Shown: piece by piece, positions 12,139 to 23,964 of the stretch
Layout: every line of letters begins with the position of its first letter
How positions within the stretch are numbered: position 1 is the first letter of the stretch
Source of the DNA: Petaurus breviceps papuanus
Taxonomy: Eukaryota > Chordata > Mammalia > Diprotodontia > Petauridae
Assembly: GCA_028583685.1 (NCBI GenBank)
Contig: JAMXIF010000086.1
Span: 19,237,927-19,301,926, forward strand
DNA length: 64,000 nt
Reading direction: 5' to 3'
Made by a program: the position numbers and the translations under genes
Notes under the pieces: generated by a model
Told to the model about the DNA's origin: nothing
Seen by the model: only the letters and a program-made list of their open reading frames with translations
Database searches by the model: none

Positions 12139-12519
12139 CTTTAAAGGCTCTCTCCAACAAATTTCTCCTGCAGAAACTTTCTTGAAAGATTCAAGATATC
12201 TCTGTCTTGATAGATATCAAGTCACAGAACAGCATGAAGTGAGCTCACAAAGGAGATATGACACTATCATGGAGCCTTCCAAAGAAGAGCCTAAATGTAC
12301 AAAAGCCATGCTCTCACAGATGACACCATACTGTAGATTCTATCAAGTCTAGGAACATTGCAAACTCACCTAAATGAGATCTATAATCATACTTAAAAGC
12401 AAATGAAAAATTACTGTTGTCTAGATCATAACTTGCAGGTGGGTGGACAGGCCAAAGAGTCAGAACATAAGGACATATTATCTTGGACAGGTACTATGAA
12501 AGAATAATCAAGCAGGCCT

Positions 12520-12655
12520 AATACTGTGGTTAATTGGTTACTCAACATTTAAGTGCTTGCTTTCAGGCAACACTGAGAGCTTGGGATACCAAAAAAGGCA
12601 ACAAGATGATCCTTGCTCCCAGGTGGCTCACATCCTAAGTAGATCTGGAACAACC
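12520..12655 (-). repeat. L2 3'-end relic
   Basis: 'catttaagtgcttgctttcaggcaac' through 'ggtggctcacatcc' is reverse-complement L2 3' end. The preceding 12147-12519 has nothing recognised. Confidence 0.5.
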
Positions 12656-12727
12656 TTCCCCTAACATTTGCTTAACTCTGGACTACCTGTTCCAGTTTGT
12701 GATTACTTCATGCCTTTTTTAGAAAGG

Positions 12728-13880
12728 GGAAGGTAACGATGGTGTAGAAACAGGAAAACTCTGTATGCTCCCTCCATAACCACCTCAAATACCTATTAAA
12801 AAATGATTCTAAAAAAATTTTAGGGCTACAGAACCCACAAAGTGACAGAGAGAAACAATCTCCCGTTGAATACAGCCCAGCAGGCTGACAGGAACGGTCC
12901 ATCCCAGTGCACTGGGAGCTAAGCTCAGCCCATGTGAGTCTGCGTGTCTGTGGTTTTGGCTTCAGAGCAGGAAAGTCCAGCCCCAGCTGGAGGGACTTCA
13001 GGAGAGTGGGTCACCAGAAGCTGTAGTGGTTTCCAGAATTATCAACCCATAAATGCCAAATACAAAGTGAGAATTCAGTGTGGACTTTGTGGGAACAAGG
13101 GGTCTAGAAGTGCGGTCCAGAGAAGTGGATGAGGTGCAGCTGCCGCCACTGTGTAGCTGCTTCAGAGCTCCTTGCCTGTAGATTGTAGGGGGCCAAGGGA
13201 CCAGTCTGAGGGGTAATCACTCTTGCTTTAACCTGCTTGGATCTGGATTTCTGTCTTGGGTGGAGGTACTGGGGTGTGTGACTAGTGAGCCAGAGTGTAT
13301 GAAGGCTTCAGAGAGGGCACCCAACTAATAGCTCTGGCAGCTGTGAAAACCTGAGTGATTTGGGACAAAGCTCTCCTCTTTGGAAGCAGAGTTCTACTGT
13401 GGCAAAAAGTTTAAAAGTCAAGTAATTGAGTGGCAACATGAGCAAGCAAAGGAAGCAAAGCAAGCATAGTATTCAAACCTTAGATTCCTTTTTTGGGGAC
13501 AGAAAGGATCAAAGCATGGAACAGGAGGAAGACAGTGAAGTCAGAACTCCTGTACCAAAAGCTTCCAAGAAAAAATATGAACTAGTTACAGGACATAGAG
13601 GAGCTTAAGAAGGATTTTGAAAACCAAATAAGAGAAGTGGAGGAAAAATTGGGAAGAGAAATGAGAATGAGGCAAGAAAATCATGAAAAGAGAGTCAACA
13701 ACCTGATTGAAGAAAAATAACACCTTAAAAAATAGACTAACTCAAATTGCAAAAGAGGCTCAAAAAGGCAATGAGGAGAAGAATGCCTTAAAGAGCTAAG
13801 TTTGCTAGATGGAAAAAGAATCTCAAAAGTTTACTGAAGAGAATCATTCCTTTAGAATTAGATTGGAGCAAATTACAGGT
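12728..13880 (+). mobile_element. Half-L1 copy C, truncated at the 3' side
   Basis: Starts with 'aacgatggtgtagaaacagg' and follows copy A through the 5' UTR. ORF1 begins at 13438 (MSKQRKQSKHSIQTLDSFFG...). It stops abruptly inside the ORF1 coiled coil at about 13880, where L2 sequence takes over. Loss of the 3' side is unusual for a LINE, since reverse transcription normally truncates 5', so this is a deletion or recombination product. ORF1 has frameshifts after about 58 codons. Confidence 0.75.
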
Positions 13881-13884
13881 ACGG

Positions 13885-13990
13885 AAAACAGTCCTTGCCC
13901 TCAGTGACCTTTCTACCTTCTGATAGGGGAAGACAACACATAAAGAGGAACATGACAGCGGCAAGCACCTTTGCTGAGCATTTGTTTTAT
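13885..13990 (-). repeat. L2 relic abutting truncated half-L1
   Basis: 'acagtccttgccctcagtgacc' and 'taggggaagacaacac' are reverse-complement L2 3' UTR words. Confidence 0.5.
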
Positions 13991-14053
13991 GTCTTGCTTG
14001 ATGTTAATGATTAGAGGGCTATTGAACTACCTTATATCTTTCAAGAAACCTTT

Positions 14054-14208
14054 GGGGCAGCTAGGTGGCACAGTGTATAGAGCACCAGCCCTGGAGTTAG
14101 GAGGACCTGAGTTGAAATATGACCTCAGATAATTACTAGCTGTGTGACCCTGGGCAAGTCACTTTTAACCCTGATTGCCTCTTCCCCTCCCCAAAAAGAA
14201 GAAGAAAT
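14054..14208 (+). mobile_element. Marsupial tRNA-derived SINE
   Basis: GGGGCAGCTAGGTGGCACAG head, degenerate A and B boxes, 'ctgggcaagtcactt' core and an A-rich tail. Not a functional tRNA gene. Confidence 0.85.
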
Positions 14209-14509
14209 CTTGTGTAATTTTGACATATCTGGGGAGACCATTATCTGACAGAGGAGTCTTTAAGGCATTTTGTTCTACTGAATCAAATGTGTTTGATAAT
14301 CAAATTGAGCACTGCAGTCTAATAGAACTTTCAGTTAATTGCATGATGGAGAAGATGTAGGAATTACTTTCAGTAACTTCCATGGCCCTGTCAGGGATAT
14401 CCTTGATGCTTGAATAAATGATTCTCATAAAAATTTGATGTAGCTGAGAATTGAGGTTTATGAGTCAGTAATTACTGATGTGTTTTTTGTTGCCCTTTTA
14501 GGTAATGAT

Positions 14510-15160
14510 AAAGTCAGACTTATTTTTTTACACACCAAAAAATATTATATTTTATTTTTTCCCAATTTCATATAAAGACAATTTTTAACATTCAATTTAA
14601 AATTTTTTTGATTTCCAAATTTTCTCTCTCCTTCCATTCTCTCTCCACTTCCTAAGAAGGTAAGCAGTTTGATAAAGATTATATATGTGCAAACATGTAA
14701 AACATTTCCATATTAGTCATGTTGTGAAAGAAGAAACAGACCAAAAGAAAAAATAAAGTGAAAAAGATAGTATGCTTCAATCTTCATTCAGACTCCATCA
14801 GTTCTTTCTTTGGATGTGGATAGCATTTTTTATCCTGAGTCCTTTGGATTGTCTTGGATCATTGTATTGCTGAGAATAGCCAAGTTCATCATCATACAGT
14901 TGATCATCATATAATGTTGTTGTTACTGTGTACAATGGTTCTCCTGACTTTACTTTGCATCAGTTTATGTAAGTATTTCCTAAATCAGTCTGCTTGTCAT
15001 TTCTTATAGCATAATAGTATTAGATTTCTATCATATACCACAACTTGTTTAGCCATTCCCCAATTGATTGGCATCTCCTTAATTTCTGGTTCTTTGCCAC
15101 CACAAAAAAAGAGCTGCTATAAATATTTTTGTACAAACAGGTCTTTTACCCTTTAATTCA
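14510..15160 (-). mobile_element. L1 3' end relic
   Basis: Reverse-complement L1 3' region: 'ttttcccaatttcatat', 'cttcctaagaaggtaagcagttt', 'ccattccccaattgattggcat', 'gagctgctataaatatttttgt'. The same series of words recurs in the other L1 tails in this window. Confidence 0.65.
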
Positions 15161-15714
15161 AAGATTTTTTTTTTACATGCCTTTGGCATCTTTCCTTCCT
15201 TCAGGTACCTTGAGAACTTGATGCCATCAAACCATGTCACATTCAGCATGGACTTCTGTGTTTTCCTGTTCAGCTGCTTTTCCCTCTTTTTCTTTTTCTG
15301 TATACTTACATGTGCCAATAAGAGTCCAAATGTGGTGTCTCTATCATCCTTACTCGTGAAAATAGCATGTTCTAAGAATTTCTGCAGAATGTTTCCACTT
15401 TCTTCTGCTGTTTATTAACTTCTTTCTAGTTATATCTGTAAAATCAACTTTGCTTTGCTGAGTGTCTTTAAGCTTCCTTTCCTTGTTTTTGAGGTAGGCT
15501 GTTCATAATTCTTCATCATCCTTTAAAACCCCAAGTTATCTCCATGCTGTGATGAAGCATCGACATGAACAGAAGAATAGTAATAGACACTGCATCTATG
15601 ATTTCACTGGTGTAGGTTAATACCCTGGTAAGGAAATTCCCTTTGCCCCAATGATTATGTTGGCCTTATCTCATTTCCTCTCCTTGAGGTTCAACTGTTC
15701 TTCATAATTTCACC
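15161..15714. other. Unplaced stretch, possibly a decayed retrocopy on the - strand
   Basis: Lies between two L1 tails. The - strand has Lys/Glu-rich readable stretches (for example MLNVTWFDGIKFSRYLKEGK ending at about 15180) separated by stops. I do not recognise the protein. Confidence 0.3.
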
Positions 15715-16470
15715 ACATTCAGTTTTATTTATGGTGATTTTTCTTCCCATTTATACTTTTGTAGATATTATTAACAATTGTTTTTCTGGTTCTGCTTGCT
15801 TTGCATTAGTTCATATCTTTGCATATACTTCTGTATTCATTATTTATCATTTCTTACAGTACAATAATATGTCATTACATTCATTCACCATAATTTGTTT
15901 AGACATTCTTGAATAATAGGCATCCACTTTGTTTCAAATCCTTTGCTACCTTGAAAAGTTGTGCTACAAATATGTTGGTGTATATGAAGGCCTTTGGGCC
16001 AGGGGAAGATGAGGTGAAGGACCTCTAGGTGTACTCCTAATAGTAGAATTTCTGAGTCAAAGGATATAATAAGATCTTTTGTAACTTGGGGTGCTGAAGA
16101 TGACTTACACTAAAATGCACATTGTGTGTGTATAAATATCTATATGTATGTATATGTGCGTTATATACAATGCCAAGTTTGTAACTTAGATCAGTGGTTT
16201 TGCAAAGGAACAAGGTTATATGCTAAGATGTTTCAGGACCACAAGTCTTCTCAAAATGTGCATTTCTTTTCTATTTTATTTTATTTTTTTTTAAATTAAT
16301 TTGTTTCCTTTTAGTTTACAGGATTCAATTCCACAATTCCTTGAGTTTCACATTTTGTCCCCCTCCCTCCCCTCCCCCCCATGGCAGCATATAGTCACGT
16401 AGAGGATCTATAAATACTTTCACATTATACATTAGTCAGGTTATAAGGATGGATTGTACCAGCTGGAATG
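15715..16470 (-). mobile_element. L1 3' end relics (two pieces)
   Basis: 15715-16100 repeats the L1 tail words ('tctgcttgctttgcattagttcat', 'ttgctaccttgaaaagttgtgctac'). 16270-16470 is a short tail fragment like the 3' end of the half-L1 copies ('ttttagtttacaggattcaattccacaa'). Confidence 0.55.
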
Positions 16471-16479
16471 AAAAATGTG

Positions 16480-17655
16480 CATTTCTTAATGTAAACACAG
16501 CCTAAATATCACCCAAAAATTTTGTAAATGTTAGAGATTTTCTTTCATTGTACTTTAATTTCAAATTCCTTTATTCAGAATTGGAGCTGGGTTAAGTTAG
16601 ACGCATATAGAAAATAACCTAATATTAACTTACTGACCAGTGCTGAATTTCAGAGGAGAGCTTGACAAAGCAGCTTTTGGAATTTTTTCCTAGTGAATTT
16701 TAGTAACCTAACAGATGTAGGGATGTGTGTGTGTGTGTGTGTGTGTAGGCATTATTGTCAAATTGTCAAACCCAGATTGTTGAATTTAAAGAAATTCTAA
16801 AGTTGAGGGGAATGTATTTTTCGGTTAGCATTTTTTGGGGGGTGTCCATTTTGTGTTTTGTACTAGGTGCTGTAGAATAAAGATGGGGAAAAAACATAGA
16901 CTTGAACCTTCTAGTCTGGGGTTAAGATAGTCATATTTTAAATAGAAGTCACAAGGACACATGTGTGATAATGTAGTTCCAGCCATATGAATAAAGACAG
17001 AGGGAATTATAAGGGAGTAAGTAATGTTTCAGTTAAAGCTAAAGTTATTCTTGAGAAGTATTTGCTTTGGTTGGAGAAGTCAAATCATACTTGACTTCCT
17101 GAAAGAGGTGAATCTTGAGCTAGTTCCTAATTCCAAAACCTTCCAAATAAGGAGACAAAAGCAGCAGAGAGGGGTTCAGCTACGTGAACAAATGCAAGAA
17201 ACATTCCTAATAATGGTGATGGGGCTTCTTTAGAATAGTAAGAGATTACATTTGGTATGTACAAGGAAGACTAAATGTTGCAGCATCATTTATGCTAGTT
17301 TGAATTTAAGCAGGCGGTAGAGAGTCACTTTTATGCTTAAATAGAATGATGTCATTGTAGAAATAATTTGAAAACAGACTATTCTGATATCACGTGGTAT
17401 GGAAGCATGGACTGAGATGGAGAAAAATTAGAGGAATAGAGACCAAGCTGAAAGCTATCAAAATTATTTAGCCACTTTCTTCCCTATTGTTTTTATTATA
17501 TTAACATAACATGCTATGAAAAGAATTTATTAGAATTTTGGGTGCTATTTTAAGGAGCTTAATTTTTGAAAGAAAACATTTAAAGCATGTGTAATCAACT
17601 TCATTACTATTGGGGTTTCAGCATTAACCTCTAAATCTTCCAATTCTCTCTTCAG
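16480..17655. other. Intron immediately upstream of JMY exon A
   Basis: Holds a (TG)n microsatellite at 16724-16746 and a probable - strand L2 relic at about 16880-17300. The last 100 bp before 17656 contain a usable polypyrimidine tract and acceptor. No other gene seen. Confidence 0.5.
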
Positions 17656-17829
17656 TTATTAGAAAAACATAAGAACACTGAGAGTATGGTGGAACTTCTT
17701 GATCTATATCAGATGGAGGATGAAGCTTATAGCAGTCTTGCAGAAGCCACAACTGAATTATACCAGTATTTATTACAGCCATTTCGAGATATGCGGGAAC
17801 TTGCAATGCTAAGAAGACAACAGATAAAG
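17656..17829 (+). CDS. JMY: JMY internal coding exon A (first exon visible in window)
   Basis: The 58 codons read LLEKHKNTESMVELLDLYQ... through ...RELAMLRRQQIK and match vertebrate JMY from memory almost residue for residue. JMY nucleates actin by itself through tandem WH2 repeats, activates Arp2/3 through a C-terminal CA segment, and acts as a p300 cofactor in the p53 response. This exon belongs to the middle of the protein, N-terminal to the main coiled coil, and is rich in acidic and leucine residues. The exon is bounded by a pyrimidine-rich acceptor (ctctcttcag) and a GT donor (aaag|gtatac). It starts and ends in phase 0 (174 nt). The ATG inside it (17686) is an internal Met, not the start: the GC-rich first exon must lie left of position 1. 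Reading through the donor gives only intron-coded residues. WHAMM is the nearest paralogue, but this segment fits JMY much better. Confidence 0.95.
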
Positions 17830-19091
17830 GTATACATTTTTCTGTCTAGTAATAGTAGCCTACCTGAATTGTTTGTAGTGTCCTCATGTTTTGGTTTGGC
17901 ACTAATGAAAATGCACTGGGCAGGATTGTTGCTTCTCACCCTCCCATCTGCCTCATCTAATTGGCATAGGTTTGGGGGGGGGGGAGGCTATTGTTTTCGA
18001 ATTCCTTATACCTAGAGGGTCTACAAGTCATGAGGATGATTTGGTGAGGTCACAAAATTTCAACCTTGGCATTCACTTTTCGTGTTTAGATGTGACTCAT
18101 ATCTATTGAAATGCAAGTATTAGCAATTGAATTTATCTATCTTCACCACTCCTTAGATGATGTTGAACAAATTCATGAATTTCTTATTTCCATCTAAATA
18201 AATTTTCTTAGAAATACAAATTGGCAATTTACTATAAGAATTTTTTTCTCTTTGAATAATGATGAGAAAGGAAACATGCTAGTTTATTTTCTTTTGATAA
18301 CACATGGAAACAGTAAATAATTATATAAAAAACTCAGGCTTTTAAAGAAAAATTTATATTCTTTGAAACTTTTGAATTATCAATCACTTTAACCTCTTAA
18401 AACTAGCATTTCTTCTGAAATAGTACTGTTTCATAGTGGAAAGAGTTCTGGACTTGGAATTATGAAGACCTAGCTTCAAATATTGCTTTTGAGACCTAAG
18501 GGGCAAGTCACTTAACAACTCTGAGCCACGTGCTCCTGGAATGTAAAAATGGACATAATACTTGTAGCGAGGTAGCCAGAAACAATGGAAAGAACGTTGG
18601 CTCTGGAATCAGAGGGCCGCAAATCTTGCCTCTGTTTGTTCTTTGGGACTAGTCTTTTCACCTCTTTGGGGTTTACTTTCTTTATCTGTAAAATGGAATA
18701 AGAGGGTAAGTATTAGATGGCTGAGGTCCTTTTTAGCTCTAGATGTGTTCTGTCATTCTCGTCAGTTTTTTGGGAGGCTCAAATTAGACAGAATGTGTAA
18801 AGTGCTTCCTAAATTTTAATGCACTTTATAAATGTCAGTTATAGTAAACACTCCCCCCCAAAATGTTTTATTTAGAAGACCTTTTTTCTTTATATATATA
18901 TTTATATTTATGCTAGAAGCTGAAACCTTTTTTTTTTTTCACTTTGAGAAGCTCATTTTCAAAACTGGAAGAGGACATCAATTAATTTTGAGTCAAGTTG
19001 GATGCATTACTCAGTGCCAGATTTTTTTAATTGATGAGTTCTAGCCCCTTCCATATCTTATAGAAAATGTTGCTTTTAAAATGAAGATATT
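17830..19091 (+). repeat. MIR/THER CORE-SINE relics in intron
   Basis: 18425-18560 and 18575-18840 read as + strand MIR-type elements ('gtggaaagagttctggacttgg', 'ggcaagtcacttaac', 'ggaaagaacgttggctctgg', 'tatctgtaaaatgg', 'aaagtgcttcctaaa'). 17830-18424 has nothing recognised apart from a short G-run at about 17973. Confidence 0.6.
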
Positions 19092-22000
19092 GAAGATGGT
19101 GGAGTAGAAACAGGACTTCTGCAGGGCTTCTGCTTCCACCTCGCCCAATTCATGTAAAAGGTGACTGAAGAAACTTGGGAGCTACAGAACCCACAAAATG
19201 ACACAGAGAAGCTAACTTCCAGCTGAGGACAGCCCAGCGGGCCGGCAGGAAGTAGCCAGCACAGCGTTCTGGGAGCCGACCCCAGTGCAAGCCCAAGGTT
19301 TTAGCCCCAGGGTGGTCCTGACCAACTGGAGGGACTTCAGATCACCAGCAGCTGTGGTGGTTTCCAGAATTATCAGCACATAGATGCTAAGGACACAGTG
19401 AGAGGTCAGTTCATTGTGGACTTTGGGATCCAGTAGTTGGGAGTGCGTGGGCTTTTGCCCCCGGGGCAAGAAGTGGCTGAGGCCCTGCAGCCTTACAGCC
19501 GCAGCCACACATGGCTGCTTCAGCTCCTGGCCTGCAGGTTGTAGGGGAACCAAGCAACCAGTCTGAGGGTTAATCACTCTTGATTTAACCTGCTTGGATC
19601 TGGATTGCTCTCTTGGGTGGAGGTCCTGAGGTGTGTGAACAGCTTGCCAGAGTGTGTGGAGGCTTCAGAGAGGGCACCCAGCTAATACCTTTGGCAGCTG
19701 GGAAAACCCCAGCGTTTGGGATGAAGCTCCCCTGTCTGGTGGCAGAGTCCTACTGTGGCAAAAAGCCCAAAAGTCAAGTAATTGAGTGGCAACATGAGTA
19801 AACAAGGGAAGCAAAGCAAACAGGAATCCAACATTAGACTCCTATTTTGGGGACAAAAAGGAACAAAGCATGAAACAAGAGGAGGACAGTGAAGTCAGAA
19901 CTCCTGCACCAAAAGCTTTCAAGAAAAATATGAGCTGGTTACAGGCCATAGAGGACCTTAAGAAGCAAATAAGAGAAGTGGAGCAAAAATTGGAAAGAGA
20001 AATGAGATGGATGCAAGAAAATTATGAAATGAGAGTCAACAACCTGACTGAAGAAAATAACTCCTTAAAAAATAGACTAACTCAAATGGCAAAGGAGGCT
20101 CAAAAAATCAAGGAGGAGAATGCCTTAAAAAGCCAAATTTGCCAAATGGAAAAAGAATCTCAAAAGTTCACTGAAGAGAATCATTCCTTCAGAATTAGAT
20201 TGGAGCAAATGGAAGCTAGTGACTTTATGATAAATAAAGATACTATTAAACAGATCCAAACAAATGAAAAAAATAGAAGGCAATGTGAAATATCTCATTG
20301 GGAAAAACACTGACCTGGAAAATAGATCCAGGAGAGATAATTTAAAAATTATTGGACTACCTGAAAGCCATGATCAAAAAAAGAACCTAGAAATCGTCTT
20401 TCAAGAAATCCTCAAGAACAACTGCCCTGATGTTTTAGAACCAGAGGGAAAAATAGAGGTTGAAAGAATCCACCAATCACCTCCTGAAAAAGATCCCCAA
20501 AAGAAAACTCCTAGGAATATTATAGCCAGGTTCTGAAATTCCCAGATCAAGGAGAGAATATTACAAGCAGCCAGGAAGAAACAATTTGAATATTGTGGAA
20601 ACACAATCAGGATAACCCAGGATCTGGCAGCTTCTACACTGAGGGATCAAAGGGCTTGGAATATGATATTCTGGAGGTCAGAGGAGCTGGGATTAAAACC
20701 AAGAATCACCTACCCAGCAAAACTGAGTATCATGTTTCAGGGGAAAATATGGTCATTCCGTGGAATAGAGGACTTTCAAACATTCTTGATGAAAAATTGT
20801 TGAATTCAGGGTTGAATAGAAAATTTCACATTCATATACAAGAAGCAATAGAAGCATGAGAACGTAAATAGGGAAATGAAATCATAAGGAACTCATCAAA
20901 GTTGAACTATTTACATTCCTACATGGAAAAACCATAATTGTAACTGATGAAACTTTTCTCTGTATGAAAATAGTTGAAGGAAATAGAAATATATATATGT
21001 CTATATAGGAGGGTATATGGGCATATGAATACATATGTGAATGTGTGTATATATGTTTACAGGTATACATAGATAGAGGGCACAGGACCAATTTAATAGG
21101 AAGGGTTGATACTTAAAAGGTGAAATTAAGAGGTGAGAGAGGAATATGAGAGGAGATGGGGAGAGACAGAATGGGGTAAATTATCTCATAGAAGAGGCAA
21201 GGGAAAACTGTTAACAATGGAGGGGAAGAACAGGAATGCAAAAGGGAATGGTTCAACCTTATTCTCATTGAATTTGGCTTAGGGTGGGGTTGCCAGGTAG
21301 CATAGCGAGTAAGAGCACCTGGGGATGACCTAGGGATTGAATCCGGGCTCAGATGCTTAGCACCACACCCAGAAATAACTGGCCGTGTAACCTTGAGCAA
21401 GTTACTTAACCCCAATTGCCTAAAAAAAAAAAAAAGCATTTGGCATAGGGAGGGAATGACATACACACTAATAGGCTATCTCACTCTACAGAAGAGTAGG
21501 GGGGAAGGGGATGAGAGGGGGCATAATGGAAGGGAGGGCAGCTTGGGGAGGAGGGAAGTTTGAAGCACCCACTTTTGAAAAGGGACAGGATCAAAGTAGA
21601 GAATAGAACAAGTGGGAGGTGGGATAGGAGGGAGGAAAATATAGTCAGTCTTCTACAATATATCCTCTATGGAAATTTTTTGCATAGTTACACATGTACA
21701 ACCTATACTGAATTGCTTATCTTCCCAGTAAGGGTGGGTGACAAGGGAGGAACGGAATGAATCTGGAATTCAAAGTTTTAAAATCAAATGTTTAAAAAAC
21801 ATATATATGTATTATATTTTTTTTATAAAATTATAGACATATATATACACACACACACACTCACACACATACAAACTATTGGGAAATAAGATATACAGGC
21901 ACTGGGGCATGCCCTACTGGAAAGTTGAAGGGGGTATGGGAGAAGATATGGGAGAGAGCAGATTGGAGGAGGGGATATCTAGTGGGATAGCTTTTTTGGG

Positions 22001-22125
22001 GCGGTGGGTAGGGGAAAAACGGGGAGAAAACTTGTGCTCAAAATCTTGCAGAGATGAATGATGTAAACCAGAAGTTAATAAAGCATTTGGTTTGAAAAAA
22101 AAAATGAAAAAAATTTTAAAAATAC
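19092..22125 (+). mobile_element. Half-L1 (ORF1-only LINE), copy B, complete with TSD
   Basis: Starts GAAGATGGTGGAGTAGAAAC and ends in an A-rich tail. GAAGATATT flanks both sides (19083-19091, 22126-22134), so it inserted by target-primed reverse transcription as one 3.03-kb unit. ORF1 runs from 19794 to about 20860: basic N-terminus, long coiled coil (residues roughly 30-150, including QMEKESQKFTEENHSFRIRL), RRM part SRRDNLKIIGLPES, C-terminal part KPRITYPAKLS. At least three frameshifts or stops break it. ORF1 is followed directly by a 1.2-kb 3' region with purine-rich and AC-repeat stretches; ORF2 is absent. A SINE is inserted at 21286-21436. Copies A and C are less similar in the 5' UTR, so B is a different subfamily. 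Confidence 0.85.
21286..21436 (+). mobile_element. tRNA-derived SINE nested in half-L1
   Basis: 'aggtagcatagcgagtaagagcacc' head, 'ataactggccgtgtaaccttgagcaag' core, A13 tail. Flanked by TTGGCTTAGGG / TTTGGCATAGGG duplications. Confidence 0.85.
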
Positions 22126-22134
22126 GAAGATATT

Positions 22135-23214
22135 TGACTAAGAATAATGTAATTAAAATTGTAAATGTAAAATGTAAAAAATCCTTTTTTTAAAAACTTA
22201 TGTGTGTATCTTAAATATATGTATTTTATGTATGTACATTCATGTATACATATGTGTTTGAGAACTAAAGAAAATGTGATATAGCCAACTAAGTGGTCAT
22301 TAGAGAAATTTCATCGAAGTTCATTATACCCCCATTTTTCATAATGTATTTACTCTTTATAGAATGTGTTTTTTTGTTAGGGTAGACCTACTAAAGCAGT
22401 AGAAACCACTTCATCCCATAGACTTGCGATTTGGTCTTTCTGAGCAGTTTCGATTTGCTGTAATTTTATTTGTTTGGATTATATAAAGAATGTTGGTGCT
22501 CAGAATATTAGGGTCTAATCCTGTCTGTTTAGTAGATATATATATATATATTTGTGCTGATGATATATCTGATATACTATGCTAATAAATTATCAGTGAC
22601 GAAAGTAAGAGCATTTGAAAAATTTCACTAGTTATAAGTGGTATAATTTACTTTAATTTAAGTACCTTACAACTATTTGGTGCATTGTTGAGAGAGCCAG
22701 CATGGAGAAAAAGCTGTCTTAGAATATTATCACATTGGTCCAGATATATGGTACATTTGTACCTTTCTTCCCCCCCACAAAAAATCTATTACTTACAGAA
22801 CCTCAAGTATAGCCTATTAGCAATATTGCTTTTCACTGTTCTTTATTTACACCATTGAAATTATATTTTATAGATTGTTAATGCTAATTAATGTTTGTAA
22901 ATACATTTTGGAAAGCAACCTGGGAAAATGTTCATTTTTCCTATATCTCCCTTATCTGCAATTCCACAACAACTTTCAGCTCTGTGCTTCAGAAATAACC
23001 AACCGAGGCGATCTGCTTCATGAGACTCAGATAGTTACTAAATTATCCCTCATTCTAAAGATTCTGGAGATCGTGGTTTAACTTTGTTATTTCTGGCTGC
23101 TAGAGTTCTATTTATTTTTATTCTGAACTTAAGCATTTTTAAAAAACAAGCATTTCCATATACACAGTAGAACATAAAAAGCTAACATATATATATAAAA
23201 CTGAATTGTCAAGT
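22135..23214. other. Intronic DNA without recognised gene
   Basis: AT-rich; (TA)n at about 22536-22551. No conserved frame or repeat assigned. Confidence 0.5.
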
Positions 23215-23570
23215 CAGCAAGCGCCTTCTGTGTGCCCAGGCACTGTGTTAAGCACTGAGGATACAAAGAAAGGCCAAAAAAAAGTTTCTGCTCTCAAGGA
23301 GCTCACAATCTAATAGGAAGACGGTAATAGGAAAACAGCTGTGTACAAACAAGATAAATGTGGGATAAATTGGAGATAATATCAGAGGGAAGATACTACT
23401 TTTAAAGTGCACTTCAAAAGCGCTTCTTGCAAGTGGTGGGACTTTAACTGAAAGCCAAGAGGTGAATAAGAGGGAGAATGTTCCAAGTATGGGGAAATAT
23501 TTAGTTCTAGCTAGTGAAGATGTTTGGAGTTGGGAGATAGTATCCACAAGAAAGGAGGCTAATGTCATTG
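23215..23570 (-). repeat. L2 3'-end relic
   Basis: 'tgtgcccaggcactgtgttaagcactgagg' and 'ctcaaggagctcacaatctaatagg' are reverse-complement L2 3' end. Confidence 0.7.
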
Positions 23571-23964
23571 GTCATTCACTTGACTTCTACCTGGTCAGTA
23601 ATCATTTTCACTTACCACTTGAAACTCATAAAACAGTTAATTTATACCAAGTAATTCTTTTCATGTATCATTTTTTATATGTTGAACAGGAATGCAGGGA
23701 TTGTGTTATTTGACTTACTGGCTTCTTAGAACCATGAGCCAGGACTTAAAAAAAGTGTGTGTGCATGTGCACAGCTCTCATGTTTAATTTCATCATTTAA
23801 AGATGGGGGGCAGAGGAATGTGATATGTACAAGTAATATTGAGTAGTCCAATAAATTTGTGTGGGACTACATTACAGAGAATTCATTCCATGAATGCCAG
23901 GGAAATACCTCTTAGTAAGCTGTGAAGGATGAATTGAGATTGGGATAGGGGAATAGTAGAGTTA

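Noticed and set aside
14054-14208. tRNA gene
   Set aside because: The tRNA-like part belongs to a SINE with degenerate boxes and an A-rich tail; the same holds for all other tRNA-like heads here.
15161-15714. Possible - strand host retrocopy
   Set aside because: Readable Lys-rich stretches exist but no family was recognised and stops are frequent; kept only as an unassigned stretch.
16724-16746. TG tract as a regulatory element
   Set aside because: Ordinary microsatellite without supporting context.
17686-18015. ATG-initiated 109-codon gene
   Set aside because: The first half is JMY exon A; the rest is intron past the donor at 17830.
19212-19577. 121-codon - strand frame
   Set aside because: It is antisense to the half-L1 5' UTR with no protein-like match.
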